A DNA stretch of 64,000 nt from CAVSRC01 sp963732845 (GTDB lineage: Bacteria > Pseudomonadota > Alphaproteobacteria > Rhizobiales > Kaistiaceae), in the NCBI GenBank assembly GCA_963732845.1, contig CAVTBE010000005.1, forward strand, positions 62,001 to 126,000, read 5' to 3'. The translations under genes were made by a program, and so were the position numbers. Under the pieces are notes generated by a model. That model was not told the origin of the DNA. It was given only the letters and a program-made list of their open reading frames with translations, and made no database searches. This document shows positions 56,991-64,000 of the stretch, in pieces; the first letter of the stretch is position 1; the number at the start of each line of letters is the position of its first letter.

Positions 56991-57683
56991 TCAGCCGCCG
57001 CGGAAGCCGAGCGCCACCAGATAGAGCTCGACCGAGTGCGCGCGGCTGGCCGGCGGCTTGACGTGATGCAGGCTGGTGAAATCGCGCTTCAGGCGGGCGA
57101 GCAGTTCGGCCTCGGTGCCGCCGCGAAAGACCTTGGCGACGAAGTGGCCGCCGGGCTTCAGCACGGTGGCGGCGAAATCGGCGGCGGCCTCGCACAGATA
57201 CATGGTGCGCAGGTGGTCGGTCTGGCGATGGCCGGTGGTCGGCGCCGCCATGTCGGAGAGCACGACATCGGCGGGATGTCCGCCGAGTGCGGCGCGGAGC
57301 GCATCGGGCGCGCCATCGTCGAGGAGGTCGCGCTTGAGAAAGGTGACGCCGGGGATCGCGTCCATGTCGAGATAATCGATGGCGGCAACCAGCGGATCGG
57401 CGTCGGTCGAGCGCAGCTTGGCCGCCGCCACCTGGGACCAGCCGCCGGGCGCGGCGCCGAGGTCGACCACCCGCTTGCCGGGCGCCAGCAGGTGAAAGCG
57501 CTCGTCGATCTCGATCAGCTTGTAGGCGGAACGGGCGCGATAGCCCTCGTCGTGGGCGCGGGCGACGTAGGGGTCGTTGAGCTGGCGCTCGAGCCAGCGC
57601 GTCGACGAGGCCTTGCGCCGCTTTGCGGTCTTCACCCGCACATGAAGCGCCCGCCGTCCCGAACCACCCGATTTCTCTGCCAT
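56991..57683 (-). CDS. rlmE: 23S rRNA (uridine2552-2'-O)-methyltransferase RlmE (FtsJ)
   Basis: Methylates U2552 in the ribosomal A-loop. 230 residues: basic N-terminal tail, then SAYKLIEIDERF (catalytic Lys), VVDLGAAPGGWSQVAA (SAM motif), the catalytic Asp in VVLSDMAAPTTGH and Lys in FVAKVFRGG. It follows ppx by six bases in the conserved order. Confidence 0.95.
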   Translation of the reverse strand: MAEKSGGSGRRALHVRVKTAKRRKASSTRWLERQLNDPYVARAHDEGYRARSAYKLIEIDERFHLLAPGKRVVDLGAAPGGWSQVAAAKLRSTDADPLVAAIDYLDMDAIPGVTFLKRDLLDDGAPDALRAALGGHPADVVLSDMAAPTTGHRQTDHLRTMYLCEAAADFAATVLKPGGHFVAKVFRGGTEAELLARLKRDFTSLHHVKPPASRAHSVELYLVALGFRGG

Positions 57684-57689
57684 CGCGGT

Positions 57690-58997
57690 TCAGCGCCCGC
57701 GCCGGCGCGAGCGCGGATGCCAGCGGCCGTCTTCGGCCATCAGCTCCACCAGCATGCCCTCGCGCAGTCCGCGATCGGCGACGCGCAGGCGGTCGCACGG
57801 CCAGCGCCGGCGGATCGCTTCGAGGATGGCGCAGCCGGCGAGCACCAGGTCGGCGCGCTCGCGGCCGATGCAGGGATTGGCCGTGCGCGCATTGTAGTCC
57901 ATCCCCACCAGGGTCTCGATGAGATCGGCCACGACGCCGCCGTTGAGCCACGTGCCGTCGACGCGGCGGCGGTCGTAGCGCGGCAGGCCGAGATGAATGC
58001 CGGCCAGCGTGGTGACGGTGCCCGAGGTGCCGAGCATGTGGATGCCGCCCTCGGCGACGGCGCGGTCCAGCTCCTCGACCTGCGGGAAGTCCATCAGCAT
58101 CGCCGACACCTCGGCGACCATGTCGTTGAAGGTGGCCGGGCTGACGTGGCGGCCGCCATGGCGCTCCGAGATGCTGACGACGCCGACGGGGAGCGACATC
58201 CAGGTGCGGATGCGGTCGGCCATGCGGCGGCGGCGGCCGTCGGGGGCCGGCGTCAGGTCGATCCAGACGAGTTCGGAGGAGCCGCCGCCAATATCGAACA
58301 GGAGGACGCCGTTGGCGTTCGGATCGACCAGCGAGGCACAGCCGGCCACCGCCAGACGCGCCTCGGTCTCGCGCGAGACGACCTCCAGCGACAGGCCGGT
58401 CTCGGCGCGCACGCGCTCGATGAACTCGGCGCCGTTCTCGGCCGTGCGGCAGGCTTCGGTGGCGATCAGGCGGGTACGGCGGACATTGCGGTCGGTGAGC
58501 TTGTTGCCGCAGATGTCGAGCGCCTCGATGGCGCGCGCCATGGCGGCCTCGCCGAGGCGGCGGTTGGCGCCGATCCCCTCGCCCAAGCGCACGATGCGCG
58601 AAAAGGCATCGACGACACGGAAGCCGTAGTCGCGCGGGGTGGCCACCAGCAGGCGGCAGTTGTTGGTGCCGAGGTCGAGGGCGGCATAGAGCGGACCGTC
58701 GGGACGCTCCCGCTGGACGGTAACGACGGCCGGAGCCGCCACCGGCGGCACCACACCGTTGACCGTGGCTCCATTGACCTCGAGTGGCGGGGAAGCATCG
58801 ACCAGGCGCGCGTCGCGTGCGTAGACCGGGCCGCGGCGGCGCCGCCGGCCTTTCCTTCGCTTCGTTCTCTTGCCGCCAGACGCCGGGCGGACAGGGACAG
58901 CGGCCCTGGATTCGGGCCACACGGCACCTGTCGCGGCAGATTCATCCGCGCGACCGGCGGGCTTGTCCGCGCTCAGCGGATCTTCGCCCGTCGACAA
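57690..58997 (-). CDS. ppx: Ppx/GppA family exopolyphosphatase
   Basis: Hydrolyses polyphosphate or pppGpp. 435 residues. A disordered, very basic N-terminal part (KRTKRRKGRRRRRG, about 43-56) precedes the ASKHA phosphatase fold: LDLGTNNCRLL (about 107), ATEACRTAENG, the catalytic Glu in VVSRETEARL, LLFDIGGGSSELV (about 232) and GTSGTVTTLAG. It lacks the C-terminal HD domain of longer Ppx proteins, as in other Rhizobiales pairs with rlmE. Confidence 0.92.
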   Translation of the reverse strand: MSTGEDPLSADKPAGRADESAATGAVWPESRAAVPVRPASGGKRTKRRKGRRRRRGPVYARDARLVDASPPLEVNGATVNGVVPPVAAPAVVTVQRERPDGPLYAALDLGTNNCRLLVATPRDYGFRVVDAFSRIVRLGEGIGANRRLGEAAMARAIEALDICGNKLTDRNVRRTRLIATEACRTAENGAEFIERVRAETGLSLEVVSRETEARLAVAGCASLVDPNANGVLLFDIGGGSSELVWIDLTPAPDGRRRRMADRIRTWMSLPVGVVSISERHGGRHVSPATFNDMVAEVSAMLMDFPQVEELDRAVAEGGIHMLGTSGTVTTLAGIHLGLPRYDRRRVDGTWLNGGVVADLIETLVGMDYNARTANPCIGRERADLVLAGCAILEAIRRRWPCDRLRVADRGLREGMLVELMAEDGRWHPRSRRRGR

Positions 58998-59179
58998 ACC
59001 ACAAGTCCTTCAGGAGGAGGCTCTAGCGCATGGCACCGCTTCACCGGCGCCGCGCGTCTCCTCGGTTACTCTTCGCAACCAGTCTATCAGGCGGGGGACG
59101 GCAGGCAAGCCGGCGCGTTTTGGCGCGGAAATCTCAGGTTTTCAGACGGCCGAAGCCGGTCGGCGACAACGCACGGAAT

Positions 59180-60256
59180 TCACGGCTTGTTATGACCGGG
59201 AGAATTCCCGCTGTTGCCGGGCGCGGACCCGCTGTGGCCGGGCGCGTTGCTGCTGTTGCCGCCGTTCCCGTTGCCCCTGCCCTCGTTGCCGGTCCCGTTG
59301 CCCCCGTTGTTTCCGACGCCGTTCCCGCAATTCCCGCAACTGTTGCCGCCTCCCCCGCCGCTGGGTCCGGGTCCGCCTCCCCCGCCGCTGGGCGCCGATC
59401 CCCCACCGCTGAGCGCCGATCCGCCGCCGCTGCTGGGTGCCGATCTGCCGCCACCGCTAGGCCCGGGGCCACCGCCGCCGGATGTGGCTACGCTACCGCC
59501 GGATCCTGAGGGGCTGCTTACCGAACCCACCGTCGAGAAGTCGAACTGCGAGGACCCGCCCTGCCCGCCGGTGGGCGGCAGCGCGGCGCGCTGGACACCG
59601 CAGCTGCTGGTGTCGACGCGAAACGCGGTCCGCAGGTTTCCCTGTTGGCGGATAAAGGGGAACATCCGGTCAAGCTGCGCACGGGGCGTCCTGGAGACGC
59701 GGGGCTTGCCGCCGGCACCCGAGCGCGAAAGCGAGCAGCCGCTGCCCTGGGTGAAGCAGGTTCCGGAGCGGTGGTCGCATATCCGCGTCTGGCCATTGAA
59801 CACCGCGAGATCGAGGCGGCTGGACGAAACGTTGAAGTCGAACTCGGTGCCGCGAACGCCGATCGTGGCCGTCGGCGTGGTGATCTTGTACGCGCTCTTC
59901 GCACTGCTGCCGGTGATGAAGCGGAACGCACCGCGCACGGCATTGAGCGAGACCTCTTTCGCCGAACCGTTCCCGCCGAACACGAAGGCATCGATCTTCA
60001 TGCGCGAGTTCGGACCGACCACCAGCTTCGTATTGTCGGTGAAAATGATCTGCGCCTGGCCGCGCGGGCCGGTGACGATCTGGTCGCCGGTATAGACGGG
60101 GCCGGAGGCCTGCAGGGTGCGGTTACCCGCGTGGCCGAAAGCCTGGGTCGACTGGATCACGGCAACAGCGGATCCGCTCGGCTCGGAGGCCGCAGCGATG
60201 CCGGTTCCACCGGCTACCAGCAGCAAAGCCAACGTCTGGACGGACAGGCGTCGCAT
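59180..60256 (-). CDS. FecR-domain exported protein with Gly/Ser-rich tail
   Basis: 358 residues from 60256 (GGGGAAGGA ribosome site). Signal peptide (to about residue 24). FecR domain about 35-150 (VYTGDQIVTGPRGQAQIIF, TKLVVGPNSRMKID, GAFRFITGS, TPTATIGVRGTEFDF). Conserved Cys pairs follow. Residues from about 235 to the end are almost only Gly, Ser, Asn and Pro, in imperfect repeats (SGGGSAPSGGGG; GNGGN). No cognate anti-sigma or sigma gene is nearby, so it is probably a free-standing envelope or adhesion-type FecR protein rather than a sigma regulator. Confidence 0.82.
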   Translation of the reverse strand: MRRLSVQTLALLLVAGGTGIAAASEPSGSAVAVIQSTQAFGHAGNRTLQASGPVYTGDQIVTGPRGQAQIIFTDNTKLVVGPNSRMKIDAFVFGGNGSAKEVSLNAVRGAFRFITGSSAKSAYKITTPTATIGVRGTEFDFNVSSSRLDLAVFNGQTRICDHRSGTCFTQGSGCSLSRSGAGGKPRVSRTPRAQLDRMFPFIRQQGNLRTAFRVDTSSCGVQRAALPPTGGQGGSSQFDFSTVGSVSSPSGSGGSVATSGGGGPGPSGGGRSAPSSGGGSALSGGGSAPSGGGGGPGPSGGGGGNSCGNCGNGVGNNGGNGTGNEGRGNGNGGNSSNAPGHSGSAPGNSGNSPGHNKP

Positions 60257-60335
60257 TCCTTCCCCCCTGCGGCACCTTATAGTCATTTTTAACTATAGGG
60301 CGCATCGGGCCGGCGATCAAACCGATCATTCCGGC

Positions 60336-61190
60336 TCAGGCGAGATAGAAGGCCGGCACGACAAAATCAGGCGTCGCGCCGTTGCGGGCATAGATGCCAG
60401 CGAGTTCCGCCTCGGACAGCTCGGCCAGGATGCCGGAGCGCACCAGCGCCGATGTCAGACCGGCTCTGCGGGCACCGGCAATATCGTGTTCAACGCTGTC
60501 GCCAATGCACAGGATGTCGTCGGTCGACGCGACCCCAACCTCCTCGATCGCGACGCGATAGATGTCGGGAAAGGGCTTGCCGATCCAGGTCACCGGTCCG
60601 CCGAGCTGTTCGTAGAGCTCGCCGATGCGGCCCGGCCCGAAGCATGGGCCGCTGGCGGTGAGCATGATCTTGTCGGGATTGGTGCACAGCGCCGGAACGT
60701 TGCGCCCGGCCGCCGGTTCGAGGCGTTGCCGGTAGTCGGCCAGCGCCAGGCGGTCGCCTTCGCTGCCGGCGATCAGGACGAGATCGGCATCGGCCCCGCT
60801 CTCGACCGTTTCATATCCCAGGCCCGCGATCGCCGAGCCGTCGCCGTTGCGCTCCAGCAGCAGGCAGCGCAACGGCCTTTCCGACTCGCGCGGAAGGGAC
60901 ATTCTTCCGTCGGCGAGCATGCGCCAGGCGACCTCGCCGGAGGTGACCAGCAGGTCGTAGCAGTCCGGCGGAAAGCCGAGACCGGTGAGGCGCTCGGCAT
61001 TCGGCCGCGACCGCTTGCCGGAATTGGACAGGAGAACGATGCGCTTGGCCGCGTCCCTGATGCGACGCAGCGCGGCGACGGCGCCGTCGTAAGGCTGCTG
61101 GCCGTCATGGAGCACGCCGAACTGGTCGACGAAGAAGGTGTCGAACACGCCGACCAGGTCGGCCAGGCGGGTGTGGAGCGGCGCCTTCAT
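60336..61190 (-). CDS. HAD superfamily class IIA phosphatase
   Basis: 284 residues. HAD motif I is FVDQFGVLHDG (about residue 20), motif II LLSNSG (about 53), motif III lysine in WIGKPFPDIY (about 195) and motif IV CIGDSVEHDIAGA (about 225). It matches a proteobacterial subfamily related to NagD-type phosphatases. Translation is coupled to the upstream FGGY kinase by a four-base overlap, which suggests that it acts on the same sugar phosphate or clears a side product of the kinase. Confidence 0.85.
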   Translation of the reverse strand: MKAPLHTRLADLVGVFDTFFVDQFGVLHDGQQPYDGAVAALRRIRDAAKRIVLLSNSGKRSRPNAERLTGLGFPPDCYDLLVTSGEVAWRMLADGRMSLPRESERPLRCLLLERNGDGSAIAGLGYETVESGADADLVLIAGSEGDRLALADYRQRLEPAAGRNVPALCTNPDKIMLTASGPCFGPGRIGELYEQLGGPVTWIGKPFPDIYRVAIEEVGVASTDDILCIGDSVEHDIAGARRAGLTSALVRSGILAELSEAELAGIYARNGATPDFVVPAFYLA

Positions 61191-62476
61191 GCGATGACCC
61201 CTTCGCTTTCCGCGCCCTGGAGCGCCAGAAGGGCGGTTCCCATCGCCGCCTCCTCGGAGAGGACCGGCAGGAACGGCACGGGGTTCAGCCGTTGCCTGAT
61301 GGCGGTCCAGGCCGGGTTGCCGGCCCCGCCGCCGACGGAGCGGATGGAGCGCAGGGGCGGCGCGCCAAGCTTCGCCAGGTGGCGGTAGCCGAGGCTCTCG
61401 ATGCGGGCGATGCCCTCAAGAAGGCCATGCAGGAATTCGGCGTCGTCGGCCGGTCGCGGCGTCAGGCGCGGCGCCAGACCGGGATCGTTGATGGGAAACC
61501 GCTCGCCCGCCCGGGGCAGCGGATAGTAGTCCAGCCCGCTGTCGGCCGAGGGATCGATGCGACGTGACAGGTCTGCAATCGCAGCGCCGTCGAAGAATTG
61601 CGCCAGCACGCCGCCGCCCGTGTTGGAGGCGCCGCCGGCCAGCCAGGCGTTTCCGATCCGGTGGCTGTAGATGCCGTATTCGGGCGCGAAGATCGGCGCA
61701 TCGGCGAGCATCTTGATCGTCAGCGTGGTGCCGAGCGCGGTCACGCCGTCGCCCGGCCGGTCGGCGCCGGTCGCCAGGAACGATGCGCAGCCGTCCGTCG
61801 TGCCGGCGACCACCAGCACGTCATCGGGCAGGCCGAAGGCCACGGACGCGGCGCGGCAGACGCGACCCTGAACGCTTCCCGGCGCGGCAACGGCGGGCAG
61901 CAGAGCGCGGTCCATGCCGACCTCTTCGATCCACGCCGGCCATTCTTCGGCGACCGGGTCGTAGCCGGTCTTGAGCGCATTGTTGGCATCGCTCTGCTCG
62001 AAGCGGCCGAGGAAGCGGCCGGCCAGCCAATCCGCCTGGTGGAGAATGCGATGCACGCCGGGAGCCGCACGGAACAGCAACGCCTTGGCAAGCCCGGAGG
62101 TAGCGCCGTGAGCGGCGCTTGCCGCCGGTGCGGTGCGGCCGATGCGGGCGACGATCCCGCCATCGCCGACCGGGTCGTTGTACATCAGCGGCCGGGCGAG
62201 CGGCGTGCCGTCGGCGGCGACCGGCAGGACGGTTCCCGACGTGCCGTCGATGGCGAGCGCCCGAAGGCGCGCGTCGCCGAGGCCGGCCAGCGTCGCCGTC
62301 AGCGCGGCCGAGAGCGCCCGCCACCAGAGATCGGGCGCGCGATGGTCGTCGCCGAGATCGCGGAACAGCGCCTTGCCGCCGCCGACGACCTGCCGGTCGG
62401 GCGTGATCGCGACGGCGCGCACGCCGGAGGTGCCGACATCGATGCCGATGACGACCGATGGAGGCGCGCCCGTCAC
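61187..62476 (-). CDS. FGGY-family carbohydrate kinase
   Basis: 429 residues, GTG start at 62476. N-terminal ATP loop IGIDVGTSGVRAV, substrate segment LAIDGTSGTVLPV, the second ATP motif TTDGCASFLATGA and VTALGTTLTI, and C-terminal SVGGGAGNPAW. It is shorter than xylulokinase (about 480) and resembles the ribulose/xylulose kinase-like branch of the family; the sugar is not certain. It overlaps by four bases with the HAD gene after it and by four with the coding remnant before it. Confidence 0.85.
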   Translation of the reverse strand: MTGAPPSVVIGIDVGTSGVRAVAITPDRQVVGGGKALFRDLGDDHRAPDLWWRALSAALTATLAGLGDARLRALAIDGTSGTVLPVAADGTPLARPLMYNDPVGDGGIVARIGRTAPAASAAHGATSGLAKALLFRAAPGVHRILHQADWLAGRFLGRFEQSDANNALKTGYDPVAEEWPAWIEEVGMDRALLPAVAAPGSVQGRVCRAASVAFGLPDDVLVVAGTTDGCASFLATGADRPGDGVTALGTTLTIKMLADAPIFAPEYGIYSHRIGNAWLAGGASNTGGGVLAQFFDGAAIADLSRRIDPSADSGLDYYPLPRAGERFPINDPGLAPRLTPRPADDAEFLHGLLEGIARIESLGYRHLAKLGAPPLRSIRSVGGGAGNPAWTAIRQRLNPVPFLPVLSEEAAMGTALLALQGAESEGVIA

Positions 62477-62620
62477 TGCACCGCCCTGGCGGCCTGTCGG
62501 TCGAGGGCCTGCCGGTATTCAAGGATGCTGACGAGGCCGTATTCGAGATGGGCGCGCGGCGCCGCTGCCGCCGCCTCCGGCCTTTTTAGGATATCGCGTT
62601 CCGCCTCGCGCGAGGCGACC
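62473..62620 (-). other. short coding-like remnant before the FGGY kinase
   Basis: The minus-strand frame ending at 62473 reads ASREAERDILKRPE, then an Ala run and AHLEYGLVSILEYRQALDRQ before a TGA that overlaps the kinase GTG. It looks like the C-terminal end of a real protein, but no ATG, GTG or TTG lies in the last 50 or so codons and the upstream part of the frame overlaps the hydrolase antiparallel in meaning. It may be a remnant of a deleted gene in this operon. Confidence 0.35.
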
Positions 62621-63464
62621 TCAATGCGAAAGAAAATCGCGCACGATGCCGTTGAATTTCCCGGCATTCTCGAAAAACATGAAATGCGCGCCTTTCTCCG
62701 CTTTGCTGAAAATTTCGACGCGCGCCCCGGGAATTTGCTCCGCGATCCAGCGCTGTGACCGCGCCGAGAAGATGCTGACATCGCCACCGACGACCAGCGT
62801 CTGGTTGCGGATCGTGCGGATCTCGCGACGCCAGTCGAGCGAAACGTGGTCGTGGTGAAGCTCGGCCGCATAACGTCGGGGCAGCTTGATGTTCTCGGAT
62901 GCGATCCAGTCAAGATCGTCCTCGCGGATGGACGATGTGAACATACCGCGTATGAGCGCCTTGGTCGCTGCTGCATCTCTTGCCACAACGACACTGCCCT
63001 CGAACTCGGCAAGCACTTCGAAATTCGGAAAGAGGCAACCGGCATCCGCTTTCGTTTCGTCGTCCCAGCCCGGCTGGGCGACGGTGGCTGGTGCCTGATC
63101 GGCCATGATCAGGCGGCCCAGCGGCCGCTCGTCACCGAACATCGACAGATATGACCAGATGATGGCGCAGCCCATAGAGTGGCCGAGCACATCCGGTTGC
63201 TCAAGGCCGAGCTGGCCGATCACATCGTAGAGGTCCTTGGCCAGGCGCTGGATCCTGTAGCCGCTTTCCGGCTTCTCGGATTCGCCATGGCCGCGCATAT
63301 CAATCGCCAACACGCGCGCGAATTTGCTGAACTCATCGATCTGGTGGACGAATTCGGCCGCCGATTGCGACCATCCGGGAACGAGCAGCAACGGCTTGCC
63401 TTCGCCGGTTTCGACATAATGCAGGGCGGTATTGTCGGAGACTCTTCACCGATTTGTGCGTCAT
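62621..63464 (-). CDS. alpha/beta hydrolase, frame disrupted near the 5' end
   Basis: About 280 residues if joined. The body has the fold from VPGWSQSAAEF (oxyanion region), MRGHGESEKP, the nucleophile elbow GHSMGCAIIW (Ser), and the terminal His in EKGAHFMFFENAGKF. The likely start is the ATG at 63464 (GGGAG upstream, MTHKSVK), but one base must be removed near 63443 to continue into DNTALHYVETGEGKPLLL. Without repair only a TTG start at 63391 is available, losing the N-terminal strand. Probable ester or lactone hydrolase in the sugar or hydroxyacid operon. Confidence 0.8.
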
Positions 63465-63585
63465 CGTCACTCCCTTCGACCAGGTCGTCCCGCTCATGTT
63501 CGTCGCAGAATCGAAGCCCGATACAAAAAGTGGATCGCCTGTCGATCGGCGATCCACAACTTCGCGGCGCGCCACACTCGTGGGA

Positions 63586-64000
63586 TCAGCTCAGGACGAT
63601 TCCCCCATCGACATTGAGCGACTGCCCCGTGATGAACGCTGCGTCGTCGGAGGCGAAGAACGCCACGGCGCCGACAACGTCTTCAGGATCGCCGATCCGG
63701 CGCATGGCCGTCTTTTCGCGCCACACTTCGCGAATGGCCGGATCGTCCAGGTTCACGCGCCCCATGTCGGTATAGATGATGCCGGGGCAGACGCAGTTGG
63801 CGGTGATGCCGAGTTCGCCGACTTCCTGGGCGAGCACACGGGTGAAGCCCATGATCGCGGCCTTCGACGCCGAATAGTGCGCCTGCATCGGCGCTCCGTG
63901 CTTGCCGCCGATCGAGGCGATGTTGACGATGCGTCCGTAGGCCTGCTTCTTCATGGTTGGAAGCGCGGCCTGGGTCACCAGGAAGGTGCCCTTGGCATTA
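63586..64000 (-). CDS. SDR family oxidoreductase (partial, runs off the window)
   Basis: C-terminal 138 residues of a short-chain dehydrogenase; the start lies beyond base 64000. Catalytic residues are in IVNIASIGG (Ser) and HYSASKAAIMG (Tyr, Lys); VCPGIIYTDMG and the end ITGQSLNVDGGIVLS are typical. It heads the minus-strand operon with the hydrolase, kinase and HAD genes and may oxidise the sugar or hydroxyacid they process. Confidence 0.9.
   Translation of the reverse strand, partial: NAKGTFLVTQAALPTMKKQAYGRIVNIASIGGKHGAPMQAHYSASKAAIMGFTRVLAQEVGELGITANCVCPGIIYTDMGRVNLDDPAIREVWREKTAMRRIGDPEDVVGAVAFFASDDAAFITGQSLNVDGGIVLS

Overview
This 64 kb window is GC-rich (roughly two thirds G+C) and reads as chromosomal DNA of an alphaproteobacterium of the order Hyphomicrobiales (Rhizobiales). 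The evidence is conserved gene order: surA-pdxA-ksgA facing a fabD-fabG-acpP-fabF-mltG-yicC-gmk run; rpsF-rpsR-DUF2232-rplI; dnaB-alr-radA-cvpA-purF; a TPR protein next to der; guaB-MAPEG-rsmB-mtn-guaA; and rlmE-ppx. I cannot name a genus. A pyruvate:ferredoxin oxidoreductase and an electron-bifurcating-type transhydrogenase suggest an organism able to live with low oxygen, perhaps with fermentation or nitrogen fixation.

Layout. 0-8.6 kb: vitamin B6, rRNA dimethylation, and a fatty-acid/cell-wall operon on the minus strand, with a striking inverted-repeat element between yicC and gmk. 8.7-10.3 kb: an exported protein and a Tat-exported polysaccharide deacetylase. 10.3-13 kb: ribosomal operon S6-S18-DUF2232-L9. 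13-25.7 kb: a block separating rplI from dnaB (CFA synthase, YeiH exporter with LysR regulator, two cyclic-di-GMP proteins flanking clpS, CpdB nucleotidase, aldo/keto reductase, and a complete IS5-family element inserted at a stop codon). 26-36.6 kb: dnaB, alr, radA, cvpA, purF, SDR, der and a TPR protein. 36.9-41.3 kb: two tandem L,D-transpeptidases, a TMEM175-like channel, an SDR/LysR divergent pair and a VOC protein. 41.4-49.3 kb: the most unusual part, an operon of a very large PFOR/NifJ (about 1,665 residues with an extra C-terminal Fe-S domain) and a fused NfnB-NfnA protein with a long unrecognised N-terminal extension. 49.3-49.7 kb: an AT-rich intergenic island. 49.7-55.2 kb: purine operon guaB to guaA. 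55.6-59 kb: MFS exporter, rlmE, ppx. 59.2-64 kb: a FecR-domain exported protein and a minus-strand operon of SDR, alpha/beta hydrolase, FGGY sugar kinase and HAD phosphatase, running off the window end.

Six apparent single-base frame disruptions lie between 44.6 and 63.5 kb (three in PFOR, one each in rsmB, the guaB end and the hydrolase start), and none was detected in the first 44 kb apart from the programmed shift of the IS. This clustering makes local sequence error a serious alternative to real gene decay. No tRNA, rRNA, CRISPR array, prophage or replication origin was recognised.
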